Positions 39,729-49,607 of a DNA stretch of 64,000 nucleotides are shown here, piece by piece (position 1 is the stretch's first letter; every line of letters starts with the position of its first letter). The DNA lies in NCBI RefSeq assembly GCF_900116545.1, contig NZ_FPCK01000001.1:434001-498000 (forward strand), read 5' to 3'. Under the pieces are notes generated by a model, which had not been told where the DNA came from, ran no database searches, and saw nothing but the letters and a program-made list of their open reading frames with translations. This DNA comes from Devosia crocina (GTDB taxonomy: Bacteria; Pseudomonadota; Alphaproteobacteria; Rhizobiales; Devosiaceae). The translations under genes and the position numbers were made by a program.

Positions 39729-40871
39729 ATGAACGAAACACTGCCCAAGCCGAAAAAATCGGTGGCTCTCTCGGGCGTCGTTGCCGGCAATACTGCGCTC
39801 TGCACCGTCGGGCGCAGCGGCAATGACCTCCATTATCGCGGCTACGATATCCTTGATCTCGCGCGTCAGTGCGAGTTCGAAGAAGTGGCCCATCTTCTGG
39901 TGCATGGCACGCTGCCGACCCGCAGCGAGTTGCGAGCCTATCGGAGTAAGCTCAAGGCGCTGCGGAGCCTGCCGGATATGGTTAAGCGCACGCTGGAACT
40001 GCTTCCCGCCTCGACGCACCCGATGGATGTGCTCCGTACCGGCGTTTCGGCGCTCGGCTGTGCCTTACCCGAGGCTCATGACCACAATCCCGCCGGTGCC
40101 CGCGACATTGCCGATCGCCTGATCGCAAGCCAGGGCTCGATGCTGCTCTACTGGTATCATTTCGCCCAGCATGGCCGGCGCATCACGCTCGAGACCGACG
40201 ACGAATGCATTGGCGGACATTTCCTCCGCCTCCTCCATGGCACGGCGCCAAGCGCCAGCCACGTCAAGGCGATGCATGTTTCGCTGATCCTTTATGCCGA
40301 GCACGAGTTCAACGCCTCGACCTTCACCGCGCGCACTATTGCCGGGACCGGATCGGATATTTTCTCGTGCATTGCCGGGGCCATCGGCGCCCTGCGCGGC
40401 CCAAAGCATGGTGGGGCCAACGAGGTCGCCTTCGACATCCAGAAGCGCTACCGCGATCCCGACGAGGCGGAAGCCGATATCCGCCGCCGCGTTGAGGCGC
40501 GCGAAGTCATCATTGGCTTCGGCCACCCTGTGTACACGGTGTCGGATCCGCGCAACGAGGTCATCAAATCCGTGGCCGAAACGCTGTCGAGGGAAGCCGG
40601 CTCGACGAGGATGTACGACATCGCCGAGCGGATCGAAGCCACGATGGCCGACACCAAGAAGATGTTTCCCAATCTCGATTGGTTCAGCGCGGTGTCCTAT
40701 CACATAATGGGTGTGCCCACCGCCATGTTCACGCCGCTCTTCGTGATCGCCCGCACCTCCGGCTGGTCGGCCCATGTCATTGAGCAGCGCCAGGACAACA
40801 AGATCATCCGGCCATCGGCGAAATACACGGGGCCGGAGGACCTCGAGTTCGTGCCGATCGATGAGCGCTGA
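39729..40871 (+). CDS. prpC: 2-methylcitrate synthase PrpC
   Basis: A 380-residue citrate-synthase family enzyme. [11 protein letters not shown] and [17 protein letters not shown] carry the active-site histidines. The short length and [12 protein letters not shown] start fit methylcitrate synthase. It condenses propionyl-CoA with oxaloacetate. GGGAGGA precedes the ATG. Fifty-six nt separate it from prpD, and a repeat separates it from prpB. Confidence 0.93.
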   Translation: MNETLPKPKKSVALSGVVAGNTALCTVGRSGNDLHYRGYDILDLARQCEFEEVAHLLVHGTLPTRSELRAYRSKLKALRSLPDMVKRTLELLPASTHPMDVLRTGVSALGCALPEAHDHNPAGARDIADRLIASQGSMLLYWYHFAQHGRRITLETDDECIGGHFLRLLHGTAPSASHVKAMHVSLILYAEHEFNASTFTARTIAGTGSDIFSCIAGAIGALRGPKHGGANEVAFDIQKRYRDPDEAEADIRRRVEAREVIIGFGHPVYTVSDPRNEVIKSVAETLSREAGSTRMYDIAERIEATMADTKKMFPNLDWFSAVSYHIMGVPTAMFTPLFVIARTSGWSAHVIEQRQDNKIIRPSAKYTGPEDLEFVPIDER

Positions 40872-40874
40872 CTT

Positions 40875-40990
40875 CCTTCTCCCCTGAGGGGAGAAGGTGG
40901 CCCGAAGGGCCGGATGAGGGGTTCAGCGGTTGATTGAACCGAAGCTCTGAACCCCTCACCCTAACCCTCTCCCCTCAGGGGCGAGGGGAC
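40875..40990. repeat. Intergenic palindromic repeat (family copy 2)
   Basis: Two inverted units: CTTCTCCCCTGAGGGGAGAAG with GGCCCGAAGGGCC, then GAACCCCTCACCCTAACCCTCTCCCCTCAGGGG read in the other sense. A BIME-like pair between prpC and prpB. Confidence 0.75.
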
Positions 40991-41027
40991 GATAGAAACG
41001 ATGCATTTGCCCTGAAGGGACCACGCC

Positions 41028-41939
41028 ATGCCCTATCTTCTTTCCTCCGACATGCCCACAGGGTCTGCCGGCCTGCGCTTTCGAAACCTGATCGAACGCG
41101 GCGGGATTTTGCGGCTGCCGGGTGCGCATAACGGCATGGCGGCGTTGCAGGCAAAGGCTGCTGGGTTCGAGGCGCTTTATCTTTCGGGCGCGGCGATGAC
41201 AGCGTCGATGGGCCTGCCGGATCTCGGGATCATCACGGTCGATGAAGTCTCCTTTTTCATCAAGCAGGTCGCGCGTGCCTCGGGACTGCCGGTGCTGGTC
41301 GATGGCGATACCGGCTACGGAGAGGCGCTCAATGTCATGCATATGGTGCGCGCCTTCGAGGATGCCGGAGCCGGCGCGGTGCACCTCGAAGACCAGCTCT
41401 TGCCCAAGAAGTGCGGCCATCTAAACGACAAGAAGCTCGCCTCGGCCCATGACATGGCAGCCAAGGTCGCCGCCGCCGCCAAGGCCCGCCGTCACCTCTA
41501 CGTCGTCGCCCGCACCGATGCGGCCGCCAGCGAGGGCATGGATGGCGCTGTCGCTCGCGCCAAAATGTATATGGAGGCCGGGGCCGATGCGATTTTCCCC
41601 GAGGCGCTGAACACGGCCGAGATGTTCCGCGAATTTGCCCAACGCATGCCCGGCGTGCCGCTCCTCGCCAATATGACCGAGTTCGGCAGGACCCCGTTCT
41701 TCACCGCTGCCGAGTTCGAGGAGATGGGCTACCGCATGGTTATCTGGCCGGTATCGTCCCTCCGCGTCGCCAACAAGGCGCAGGAAAAGCTCTATGCGAC
41801 CCTTGCTGCGGACGGTTCGACCAAGGCCATGGTCCCCGAAATGCAAACCCGCGCCGAGCTTTACGCCACCATTGGTCTTGCCGACTACGAAGCGCTCGAC
41901 GCCTCAATCGTCGCGACCATCGTGCCAGAGCCGGTGTGA
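41028..41939 (+). CDS. prpB: 2-methylisocitrate lyase PrpB
   Basis: A 303-residue lyase of the isocitrate lyase/PEP mutase family. The KKCGH signature (LLPKKCGHLND) and VDGDTGYGEALNVMHMV are intact. It cleaves 2-methylisocitrate to pyruvate and succinate, completing propionate use without methylmalonyl-CoA mutase. GAAGGGA precedes the ATG at 41028. Confidence 0.95.
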   Translation: MPYLLSSDMPTGSAGLRFRNLIERGGILRLPGAHNGMAALQAKAAGFEALYLSGAAMTASMGLPDLGIITVDEVSFFIKQVARASGLPVLVDGDTGYGEALNVMHMVRAFEDAGAGAVHLEDQLLPKKCGHLNDKKLASAHDMAAKVAAAAKARRHLYVVARTDAAASEGMDGAVARAKMYMEAGADAIFPEALNTAEMFREFAQRMPGVPLLANMTEFGRTPFFTAAEFEEMGYRMVIWPVSSLRVANKAQEKLYATLAADGSTKAMVPEMQTRAELYATIGLADYEALDASIVATIVPEPV

Positions 41940-41966
41940 GGACTCCTTAAGCTCCAACCCTTATTC

Positions 41967-42050
41967 GCCGTCATTGCCCGGCTCGTCCGGGCAATCCATC
42001 TCGCCTCCGCATGGACCATCGAGACAAGCCCGGTGGTGACGGCGTGGGGA
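41967..42050. repeat. Intergenic palindromic repeat, second style
   Basis: CGTCATTGCCCGG then CCGGGCAATCCATCTCGC, with GGACCATCGAGACAAGCCCG and GGTGGTGACGGCG. This is the dispersed palindromic element style common in Hyphomicrobiales and different from the CCCCTCACCC family. It lies upstream of queH. Confidence 0.6.
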
Positions 42051-42124
42051 GATGAGCGATGCCCGGTCCCCATGGGCCCCCAAAAAACTGGAAATCCGGT
42101 CCTATCTTTGCTAAGGCACCGCGC

Positions 42125-42790
42125 ATGAGCGAAGAATTCGAACGACCCGTCCTCACCCCGCCCGGCGGCGAAAAGAAAGTGCTGCTCCATTCCTGCTGCG
42201 CCCCTTGTTCGGGCGAAGTGATGGAAGCCATGCTCGCGTCCGGCGTCGAGTACACGATCTTCTTCTACAATCCCAATATTCATCCAAAGCGCGAATATCT
42301 CCTGCGCAAGGACGAGAACGTGCGCTTCGCCGAAAAGCACGGCGTGCCCTTTGTCGACGCGGACTATGATCGCGACAATTGGTTCGCCCGCGCCAAAGGC
42401 ATGGAGCACGAGCCCGAACGCGGCATCCGCTGCACCATGTGCTTCGACATGCGTTTCGAGCGCACCGCGCTCTATGCCCATGAGAACGGCTTTCCGGTGA
42501 TGACGAGCTCGCTCGGCATTTCGCGCTGGAAGAACATGAAGCAGATCAACGATTGCGGCGTGCGCGCCGCAGCGCCCTATGAGGGGCTCAGCTACTGGGA
42601 CTACAACTGGCGCAAGGGCGGCGGCTCGGCGCGCATGATCGAGATTTCCAAGCGCGAAGAATTCTACCAGCAGGAATATTGCGGCTGCGTCTATTCCCTG
42701 CGCGACACCAACGAGCACCGCGTTTCGACCGGCCGCGAGCGCATCGTGCTCGGCCAAAACTATTATGGCAAGGACACCGTCTCGGAATAA
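42125..42790 (+). CDS. queH: Epoxyqueuosine reductase QueH (cobalamin-independent)
   Basis: A 221-residue iron-sulfur enzyme. Conserved cysteine clusters are [10 protein letters not shown] near the N-terminus, RCTMCFDMR in the middle and YCGCVYS near the end. It reduces epoxyqueuosine to queuosine in tRNA and is the non-homologous, B12-independent alternative to QueG. The ATG at 42125 has AAGG upstream; a GTG or ATG further upstream would sit in the repeat. Confidence 0.93.
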   Translation: MSEEFERPVLTPPGGEKKVLLHSCCAPCSGEVMEAMLASGVEYTIFFYNPNIHPKREYLLRKDENVRFAEKHGVPFVDADYDRDNWFARAKGMEHEPERGIRCTMCFDMRFERTALYAHENGFPVMTSSLGISRWKNMKQINDCGVRAAAPYEGLSYWDYNWRKGGGSARMIEISKREEFYQQEYCGCVYSLRDTNEHRVSTGRERIVLGQNYYGKDTVSE

Positions 42791-42905
42791 GGCTTCTCGC
42801 GCCGGGACTTCAGCTGTCCTTCATGGCCGAAGGGCTCGGTGCCCCCGCCACCGCCTCGCTTGAAGCAAAAGGGTGAGGCGCCATCTCCGAGAGGTGAGGG
42901 GAGGA

Positions 42906-43331
42906 CTACTCCCCATGAAACCGGCATTTGCCGTGGTCGGCAAGGATGTCGATGACCTTGCACGTCTCGACCCGGCCATGCGAACAACCCTCTACCATGC
43001 GCTCGAGCTCATGCTGCAGCGCTGTGAGGCTCGCAATCTTTTGCTTCACATCCACAAGGTGCTTGCTGGCGATCGCGTCAGCGTCTTCGCATGACTGGTC
43101 CGGCCGATCGTGCAGGGTCAAAAGCGTGCGGATTTCGTCGATCTCGAAGCCGAGTTCGCGCGAGTGGCGGATAAAAGTCAGGCGCTCAAGATCCCTATGG
43201 TCATAGCTGCGGCGATTGCCTTCCGTGCGGGACGGAGCGGGAAGCAACCCGATCTGTTCGTAATAACGGATGGTCGGAACCTTCACCCCGCTCGCCTGTG
43301 AGACGCTGCCGATCGTGATCGCCTGCTGCAT
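42906..43331 (-). CDS. MerR family heavy-metal regulator (ZntR/CadR-like)
   Basis: A 141-residue MerR regulator: helix-turn-helix at 5-25 (ITIGSVSQASGVKVPTIRYY), dimer helix 82-115, then a metal loop with C116, H118 and C124 (EGCSHGRVETCK) plus C81 and C136. This cysteine pattern resembles Zn/Cd/Pb-responsive members. It is divergent from the P-type ATPase and shares its operator. Confidence 0.9.
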   Translation of the reverse strand: MQQAITIGSVSQASGVKVPTIRYYEQIGLLPAPSRTEGNRRSYDHRDLERLTFIRHSRELGFEIDEIRTLLTLHDRPDQSCEDADAIASKHLVDVKQKIASLTALQHELERMVEGCSHGRVETCKVIDILADHGKCRFHGE

Positions 43332-43343
43332 TTTGCGCTTGCT

Positions 43344-43360
43344 CCTCTAGTCGCTAGAGG
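43344..43360. promoter_or_regulatory. MerR-type operator between regulator and P-type ATPase
   Basis: CCTCTAG TCG CTAGAGG is a perfect 7-3-7 dyad in the 68-nt divergent region, as for ZntR-type operators. A TTGCTC directly upstream (43339-43344) may be the ATPase -35; the -10 is not clear. Confidence 0.75.
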
Positions 43361-43399
43361 ATGTACGCCGGATCCTCAGAATTGCAAGGAGCCGACGAG

Positions 43400-45592
43400 A
43401 TGACCGCCACCGAGACCAGTGCACGTTTTCATGTCGAGGGAATGGACTGCGCCGGTTGCGCAGCCAAGATCGATAAGGCGGTGCGGCGTCTTGAAGGCGT
43501 CGAGGATGTCTCCGTTTCTGTCGTCGCCGGCACCATGACCGTCCAGCACAGCGGCACCGACCTTGCGGCTCTGGCGCGCAAAGTGACCGAGCTCGGCTAC
43601 AGTCTCTCGCCGCTCGAAGGGCCGTTGAGAGTGCCCGGGGCAGCGCCGATCGACCCACGCACAGGACCACGGCAAGCCGATGCGTTGTCTGACCTCCATG
43701 GGCACGATCATGCCCACGATGACAAGCCATGGTGGAAGGCCGCCAAGGCTCAGCTGTCGATTCTCTGCGGGCTCGCAGTAGCGGCTGCCTTTGGGCTCGA
43801 GCGGTTTCTGCCGGCTTGGCATGATCAATTGTTCGTTCTCGCGATGCTGGTTGGTCTTGTTCCGATCCTGCGTCGTGCCTGGCAGGGGTCGATGAATGGC
43901 AGTCCGTTTTCTATCGAGACATTGATGACGGTTGCCGCCCTTGGGGCGGTGTTCATCGATGCAACGGAAGAGGCCGCCATCGTCGTGCTGCTGTTTCTTG
44001 TTGGCGAACTGCTTGAAGGAATTGCCACCGGGCGAGCCCGTGCCAGTATCAAGGCCCTGGCCGATGTCGTACCGCGCCGGGCCTTTCGCGATAGCAATGG
44101 CGTCCTGGCGGAGGTGGCTGCGGAAGCGCTTGTCATTGGCGATGTCATCCTGGTGCGTCCGGGTGATCGCATGCCTGCCGATGGCGTCGTGCTTTCAGGT
44201 GAGGGGGCCGTCTATGAGGCGCCGGTGACCGGGGAATCCGTTCCGCGCCACAAGAGTCAGGATGACACCGTCTTCGCCGGTACCGTCAATCAGGACAGCG
44301 TCCTGCGCATCCGGGTTACAGCGGCGGCTGCGGACAACACTATTACCCGCATCGTTTCCCTGGTCGAGCAAGCCCAGGAGTCCAAGGCTCCGACCGAGCG
44401 GTTCATTGATCGCTTCTCGAAATACTACACCCCCGGGATCATGCTTGTGGCCGCAATGGTGGCGGTCGCGCCTCCGCTGGTGCTCGGCAGCCCTTGGGAA
44501 GAGTGGGTCTACAAGGGGCTGGCGATCCTTCTGATCGGATGTCCCTGTGCCCTTGTCATCTCGACCCCCGCGGCTATTGCCGCAGCGCTTTCTGCCGGCG
44601 CCCGGCAGGGGCTGCTGATGAAGGGTGGGGTCGTGCTCGAGCAGCTGGGCCGGATTGACATGGTGGCTCTCGATAAGACCGGTACGCTCACCGAAGGGCG
44701 TCCACGGGTAACCGATGTGGTTGCCCTCGACCGCTCCGAGAACGACGTGTTGCGCCTCGCAGCGTCGCTTGAAGTCGGGTCGAGCCATCCGCTGGCAGTG
44801 GCCATCCTAAGAAAAGCAGAGGCTGACGGCATCGTACCAGCCGCGGTAAGCGATGCTGGCGCCCTGGGTGGCAAGGGCGTGATCGGTACGCTCGACGGGG
44901 TTGAGCTTTTCCTGGGCTCGCCCAAGGCTGCCGCCGAACGCGTTCAGCTTTCCCCAGACGTATTGCGCCGGATCGACCAATTCAATGACGCGGGGAAAAC
45001 CGTGTCGGTACTGCTGGCCGGAACTGACCTCGCTGGTCTTGTCGCCATGCGCGACGAACCCAGGGACGATGCACGGAAGGGTCTTGCCGCCCTCAGGGCG
45101 CTCGGCGCCGATGCCATCATGCTGACTGGCGATAATGTCCGAACCGCTCGCGCCATTGGGTCGGACCTTGGCATCGAAGTGAGCGCCGAACTCCTGCCCG
45201 AGGACAAGCAGCGGATCGTCACTGGCCTCAAGGCGGACGGCATAATTGTCGCCAAGGTGGGCGACGGCATCAATGACGCACCGGCGCTTGCTGCCGCCGA
45301 CATCGGGATTGCCATGGGCGGCGGCACCGATGTGGCGCTTGAAACGGCGGATGCGGCGGTGCTCCATGGCCGCGTCATGGATGTTGCCAACCTGATCCGC
45401 ATCTCGCGAGCCGCGATGTCGAACATCTGGCAGAACATCACCATCGCCCTGGGGCTCAAGGTGGTGTTCCTGATCACAACCATTCTTGGGGTCACGGGCC
45501 TCTGGCCCGCGATCCTGGCCGATACCGGCGCGACGCTTCTGGTGACAGCCAACGCGCTGCGATTGCTGGCTTGGCGCGGGCAGAAAGGATAG
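43400..45592 (+). CDS. Heavy-metal-translocating P1B-type ATPase (Zn/Cd/Pb type)
   Basis: A 730-residue export pump. N-terminal HMA domain with GMDCAGC (C17, C20), a short His-rich linker (HGHDHAHDD, about 100-107), then TGES at 277-280, membrane metal site CPC at 381-383, phosphorylated D425 in DKTGTLTEG, SSHP and GDGINDAPALAAADIG. The CPC motif with a ZntR-like regulator points to Zn, Cd or Pb export over copper. AAGGAG fixes the ATG at 43400. Confidence 0.93.
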   Translation: MTATETSARFHVEGMDCAGCAAKIDKAVRRLEGVEDVSVSVVAGTMTVQHSGTDLAALARKVTELGYSLSPLEGPLRVPGAAPIDPRTGPRQADALSDLHGHDHAHDDKPWWKAAKAQLSILCGLAVAAAFGLERFLPAWHDQLFVLAMLVGLVPILRRAWQGSMNGSPFSIETLMTVAALGAVFIDATEEAAIVVLLFLVGELLEGIATGRARASIKALADVVPRRAFRDSNGVLAEVAAEALVIGDVILVRPGDRMPADGVVLSGEGAVYEAPVTGESVPRHKSQDDTVFAGTVNQDSVLRIRVTAAAADNTITRIVSLVEQAQESKAPTERFIDRFSKYYTPGIMLVAAMVAVAPPLVLGSPWEEWVYKGLAILLIGCPCALVISTPAAIAAALSAGARQGLLMKGGVVLEQLGRIDMVALDKTGTLTEGRPRVTDVVALDRSENDVLRLAASLEVGSSHPLAVAILRKAEADGIVPAAVSDAGALGGKGVIGTLDGVELFLGSPKAAAERVQLSPDVLRRIDQFNDAGKTVSVLLAGTDLAGLVAMRDEPRDDARKGLAALRALGADAIMLTGDNVRTARAIGSDLGIEVSAELLPEDKQRIVTGLKADGIIVAKVGDGINDAPALAAADIGIAMGGGTDVALETADAAVLHGRVMDVANLIRISRAAMSNIWQNITIALGLKVVFLITTILGVTGLWPAILADTGATLLVTANALRLLAWRGQKG

Positions 45593-45596
45593 CGTA

Positions 45597-45706
45597 TCCC
45601 CACCTGCCTCCCCCTTCAGGAGGGGGAGGGATCTGCCGGTGGCTCTCAGATTTTTCGACAAGAGCCAATGCGTTCCTCCCCTTTTAGAGGGGGACGTTAG
45701 GTGGGG
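45597..45706. repeat. Intergenic palindromic repeat (family copy 3)
   Basis: Inverted units CCCACCTGCCTCCCCCTTCA / GGAGGGGGAGG and CTCCCC...GGGGG, between the convergent ATPase and GH13 genes, ending GTTAGGTGGGG. A diverged copy of the same element style. Confidence 0.6.
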
Positions 45707-45713
45707 AACTATC

Positions 45714-47348
45714 TCACCCTGCCTTGAACCGCACACTGCCTTCGCCCGCCGGCGTTTCGACGATGGCGACGCCATTGGGTCCGAGCGTAAGGGTCTTGCC
45801 CTCGAGCGTGGCGTTGTTGCTGACCGGCTCGAGCATGTCGGGCAATTTCGAGACCGCAACCACCCGCTCCTCCGGCGAAAGATTGAACACGCAGATGATG
45901 TCCTTGTTGCCGGCCGAGCGGCGGAAGGCGAGGACAGGTTCATCGGTCTTGAAGAACTCGATCGATCCCGTCAGCAGGGCCGGTTGCGCCTTGCGCCAGG
46001 CGATGAACTTGCGAAAGAAGTTCAGCGTCGAGTTCTGATCGGCGTTTTGCGCATCGACGGCAAGATCGAGATGAGCGTGCTTGATCGGCAGCCAGGGCGA
46101 GCCGGATGTGTACCCCCCATGTGGCGCGTGCGCCTGCCACGGCATGGGAGTGCGGCAGCCGTCGCGGCCCTTGTCCTCGGGCCAGAAACGGATGCCGCGC
46201 GGATCGGTCAGTTCTTCATAGAGAATATCGGCCTCGGGCAGGCCCAGTTCTTCGCCCTGGTAGAGCCCCACCGATCCCTTGACCGACAGGACAAGTGCGG
46301 CCGCCTGTTTGGACAGGTCGGCGCGTGAGACGCTGTGGCTTGCCCAGCGGGTCATGGGACGGATGACGTCGTGGTTGGAAAAGCTCCAGCATGGCCAGCC
46401 GGTCTCGTCCTCGGCAAAAAATCGCGCAATTTTGGAGCGGAAATGCTCGGCGCTGAATTTGGGGCCCAGGAAATCGAACGAGTAGCACATGTGCAGCAAT
46501 TCGGTGCCGGACGTATATTGCTTCATCAGCTCGAGCCCGCGCTCCTCGTCGCCCACTTCCCCCACGGTAGTCGCGCCTGGATAGGCATCGAGCAGCTTGC
46601 GCACGCGCTTGAGCCAGGCAACGTTCTCGGGCTGGCTCTTGGAGAACTGGTGGCTCTGCATGTCGTAGGGGTTCACCGCCGGCTTGCCCTTGAGCGATTT
46701 CAGCGGCGGATTGGAGCGCAGTTGCGCGTCGTGGAAGTAGTAATTGACGGTGTCGAGGCGGAAGCCATCAAGGCCTCGATCAAGCCAGAAGCGCATGACC
46801 TCGAGCACTGCATCCTGCACCGCCGGATTGTGGAAGTTGAGGTCAGGCTGGGCAGTCAGGAAATTGTGGAGGTAATACTGCTTGCGGGCCGTGTGCCATT
46901 CCCAGGCCGAGCCGCCGAAGACCGACAGCCAGTTGTTGGGAGGCGAGCCATCGGGCTTGGCATCGGCCCAGACATACCAGTCCGCCTTGGCGTTCTCGCG
47001 CGAAAAGGCCGATTCCTGAAACCAGGGATGCTGGTCCGAGGTGTGGCTCACCACCTGGTCCATGATCACTTTGAGGCCCAAGGCATGGGCCTTTTGCATC
47101 AAGACGTCGAAATCCTGCAGCGAACCGAAGAGCGGATCGACCTGCATATAGTCGGAAACGTCGTAGCCCATGTCTGCCTGAGGCGACTGGTTGATGGGCG
47201 AAAGCCAGATGCAGTCGACGCCGAGGCTGGCAATATGGTCGAGCCGGTCGATGATCCCCGGCAGATCGCCGATGCCATCACCATTGCTGTCCTGAAAAGA
47301 CCGCGGATAGACCTGATAGATCACTCCGCCGCGCCACCATTCGGTCAT
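45714..47348 (-). CDS. GH13 alpha-glucosidase
   Basis: A 544-residue alpha-amylase-family glucosidase. Catalytic residues are nucleophile D199 (DGFRLDTVN), acid/base E264 (TTVGEVGD) and D327 (FSNHD). The start WWRGGVIYQVYPRSF and overall length match oligo-1,6- or alpha-glucosidases such as AglA, usually cytoplasmic and linked to alpha-glucoside uptake; no transporter is nearby. AAGGAG spacing favours 47348 over ATGs six nt or more upstream. Confidence 0.92.
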   Translation of the reverse strand: MTEWWRGGVIYQVYPRSFQDSNGDGIGDLPGIIDRLDHIASLGVDCIWLSPINQSPQADMGYDVSDYMQVDPLFGSLQDFDVLMQKAHALGLKVIMDQVVSHTSDQHPWFQESAFSRENAKADWYVWADAKPDGSPPNNWLSVFGGSAWEWHTARKQYYLHNFLTAQPDLNFHNPAVQDAVLEVMRFWLDRGLDGFRLDTVNYYFHDAQLRSNPPLKSLKGKPAVNPYDMQSHQFSKSQPENVAWLKRVRKLLDAYPGATTVGEVGDEERGLELMKQYTSGTELLHMCYSFDFLGPKFSAEHFRSKIARFFAEDETGWPCWSFSNHDVIRPMTRWASHSVSRADLSKQAAALVLSVKGSVGLYQGEELGLPEADILYEELTDPRGIRFWPEDKGRDGCRTPMPWQAHAPHGGYTSGSPWLPIKHAHLDLAVDAQNADQNSTLNFFRKFIAWRKAQPALLTGSIEFFKTDEPVLAFRRSAGNKDIICVFNLSPEERVVAVSKLPDMLEPVSNNATLEGKTLTLGPNGVAIVETPAGEGSVRFKAG

Positions 47349-47499
47349 CGTCATGCTCCTTGCAGCCAATCATGGCCAAATCAGCTTGGAAGCTAGCCGG
47401 TTCCCATGACGGTGTTAATTGGGCAGGAGCAGAACATGGTTCAGACAAGCCATGCGATTTTGACTGGGCCGGAGCAGGGGGCGGCAGCGCCAAGGGCTT

Positions 47500-48153
47500 G
47501 TGGATTGGCCGGTGCCGGCGGTCGACTTGTCGCTATTCGATGCTCTTAATGCGTTGATGAGTTCGCGCCAGACCCTATCCAGCCCTGCTTCGGCCCGCCA
47601 GGACGTCAAGAAAAGCCGCTTCCTTGCCTTTGCCGAGGCAATCGAGAGCGAAGAGGCGGCTAAGGCTTTTCTGGTCCGGCACCAGGATCTGACGGCCAGC
47701 CACAATTGCTGGGCATGGCGGCTGGGGCAGAGCTATCGGTTCAACGACGATGGCGAGCCGAGCGGCACGGCGGGCAAGCCAATCCTGCAGGCCATCGACG
47801 GGCAGGGCCTCGATTGCGTCGTCGTGCTCGTGACGCGCTGGTTCGGCGGCGTGCTTCTGGGCAGCGGCGGATTGATGCGCGCCTATGGCGGCACCGCTGC
47901 TCTTTGCCTGCGCGGCGCGGAAAAGCAGCCGCTTCTGGATCTGGTTTCAGCGACAGTCGCGTGCGTTTTCAGCGATCTCGCATTGCTTCAGGCCCGGCTT
48001 TCAGCCCTGCCAGATGTCGTCATGCAAAACCCTGACTTCGACGGGACCGGGGCGCGATGGTCTCTGTCTTTGCCGCGCGAGAGTGCGCCCGAAATGGAGC
48101 GCCTTGTCCGCGACCTGACGCGTGGGCGCGCGCAGGTGTGGTTCGATAGCTAG
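47500..48153 (+). CDS. IMPACT/YigZ family protein
   Basis: A protein of 217 residues from the GTG at 47500 or 198 from the ATG at 47557. KKSRFLAFAE, FNDDGEPSGTAGKPIL, RWFGGVLLGSGGLMRAYGG are the UPF0029/IMPACT core, and a second small domain follows. E. coli YigZ is the same size. The molecular role is unknown; a translation or RNA-linked role is suspected for the family. The start is uncertain because neither codon has a strong SD. Confidence 0.88.
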   Translation: MDWPVPAVDLSLFDALNALMSSRQTLSSPASARQDVKKSRFLAFAEAIESEEAAKAFLVRHQDLTASHNCWAWRLGQSYRFNDDGEPSGTAGKPILQAIDGQGLDCVVVLVTRWFGGVLLGSGGLMRAYGGTAALCLRGAEKQPLLDLVSATVACVFSDLALLQARLSALPDVVMQNPDFDGTGARWSLSLPRESAPEMERLVRDLTRGRAQVWFDS

Positions 48154-48206
48154 TGTCGAAGTTGCATCTGTCCGCGCGTCGTTTGGGTAAACGAGGGGAG
48201 ACAGAT

Positions 48207-48545
48207 ATGGCTCATATCGTGCGCGCCGCTGATCGTCCGGTATCTGCGAGTCGGACCATCCGGTTCGAAGGAGATGATTTCGGAGCGCCGATCTCGTTCT
48301 TTTCAGTCGACAATGCGCCGGGGCAGGGGCCCGTCCTTCATGTGCACCCCTATCCCGAAACCTGGATCGTCAAACGCGGACATGCTGAAGCCGTTGTGGG
48401 CGGCGAGGTCTTCGACCTTGGGGAGGGCGACATCGCCATCGCGCCGGCCCATGTGCCGCATAGATTCACCAATCTGGGGTCGGGCCGGCTCGAAATCATC
48501 TGCATCCATGCCTCGGGCAGGATCGTGCAGGAGGATCTGGAGTAG
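48207..48545 (+). CDS. Cupin domain protein
   Basis: A 112-residue single-cupin barrel. Metal-binding motif 1 is HVHPYPETWIVKRG; motif 2 is PAHVPHRFTN. GGGGAGAC supports the ATG at 48207. Substrate unknown; probably a small isomerase or binding protein. It stands alone, with a repeat downstream. Confidence 0.85.
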   Translation: MAHIVRAADRPVSASRTIRFEGDDFGAPISFFSVDNAPGQGPVLHVHPYPETWIVKRGHAEAVVGGEVFDLGEGDIAIAPAHVPHRFTNLGSGRLEIICIHASGRIVQEDLE

Positions 48546-48662
48546 CCCCTCCCCCTCACGCCAAGGGGGCGAGGGGATGACATCCAGTTTGAGTTGAGGT
48601 TTGTTCGCAACTACCGGCCCGGTCCCCTCGCCCCTTCGGGGAGAGGGTTAGGGTGAGGGGCC
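48546..48662. repeat. Intergenic palindromic repeat (family copy 4)
   Basis: CCCCTCCCCCTCACGCCAAG and, 60 nt later, GGTCCCCTCGCCCCTTCGGG then GAGAGGGTTAGGGTGAGGGG. The second unit closely matches the CCCCTCACCCTAACCCTCTC element at 40951-40976 in reverse complement. Confidence 0.75.
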
Positions 48663-48677
48663 GGCAATCCCGATCAA

Positions 48678-49607
48678 TCAAACCACTGCCGAAATCAGCG
48701 GCTCGCCGGCAAAATGCCGGTCGAGATTGGCAACGAGCAGGGCACCCATGGCGTCTCGGGTCTGGTGGGTGGCGCTGCCCTGATGGGGGGAGAGCACGAC
48801 ATTGTCGAGGCCGAGCAGCGCCTCAGGCACCTCGGGCTCGTTTTTAAAGACGTCGAGCGCTGCGCCGCCGAGACCGCCATTCGTGAGCAGTTCCACCATG
48901 GCCGGTTCATCGACGAGCGTACCGCGCGCGACATTGACGAGCATGCCCTTGGGGCCCAGCGCTTCGAGCACTTCGCGCGAAACGATGCCTTCGGTTTCCT
49001 TGCCGCCGGGGGCGATCAGGACGAGCCAGTCGCTGTCGCGCGCCATGTCTTCGAGATTGCTATAGAAAATATGCGGCACGCCTGCCTGCTGGTTGCGGCC
49101 ATGATAGACGACGCGCATCTTCATCGCCTGTGCGCGGGTGGCAATCTCCTTGCCGATGCGACCGAGACCCAGAATCCCCAAGGTCTTTCCCGTCAATTCC
49201 GAGAAAAGCCCGAAATTGCCTCCAGGCCATTTGCCCTGCCGCACGAACTGGTCAGATTGGGGAATGCGCCGGGCAAGGGAGATCATGAGCCCGATGGTCA
49301 ACTCGGCCACGGCATCGTTGAGAACATCGGGCGTGTTGGTGACGCGAATGTCGCGCGCCTTGGCAGCGGCGGTGTCGATCGTGTCGTAGCCCACCCCGAA
49401 GCTGGCAATGATTTCAAGATTGGGCAGTGTGTCCATCAGTCCGGCCTGCACGCCCGCTCCGGCATGAGCGCGGATGCGGGCGCCATTCTCGGCGAGCCAA
49501 GCGTCCTTGTCCGCGATCTCGTGCAGCTTGTGCACGGTATAGCGCTTGGCAAGCTCCTCTTCGCAGGAGGCGAGCAGTTTCTGGGTCTGCAGGATTTCGA
49601 TGGTCAT
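48678..49607 (-). CDS. D-2-hydroxyacid dehydrogenase (NAD(P)-dependent)
   Basis: A 309-residue dehydrogenase. GILGLGRIGKEIA is the Rossmann motif; catalytic residues are the R of NVARGTLVDE, the E of FKNEPEVP and the H of LSPHQGSATH. Length and DVLNDAVAELTIGLMI fit hydroxypyruvate/glyoxylate reductase-like enzymes. Substrate not fixed by sequence. The 221-nt gap to its right (49608-49828) shows no gene. Confidence 0.9.
   Translation of the reverse strand: MTIEILQTQKLLASCEEELAKRYTVHKLHEIADKDAWLAENGARIRAHAGAGVQAGLMDTLPNLEIIASFGVGYDTIDTAAAKARDIRVTNTPDVLNDAVAELTIGLMISLARRIPQSDQFVRQGKWPGGNFGLFSELTGKTLGILGLGRIGKEIATRAQAMKMRVVYHGRNQQAGVPHIFYSNLEDMARDSDWLVLIAPGGKETEGIVSREVLEALGPKGMLVNVARGTLVDEPAMVELLTNGGLGGAALDVFKNEPEVPEALLGLDNVVLSPHQGSATHQTRDAMGALLVANLDRHFAGEPLISAVV

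Noticed and set aside
42841-42890. Terminator-like GCCTC...GAGGC stem after queH
   Set aside because: Only about six pairs with a long loop and no T run; may be a decayed repeat.
47383-47394. AGCTTGGAAGCT dyad upstream of the GH13 gene as a LacI-type operator
   Set aside because: Only five bases per arm, and no LacI-family gene in the window; too weak to call.
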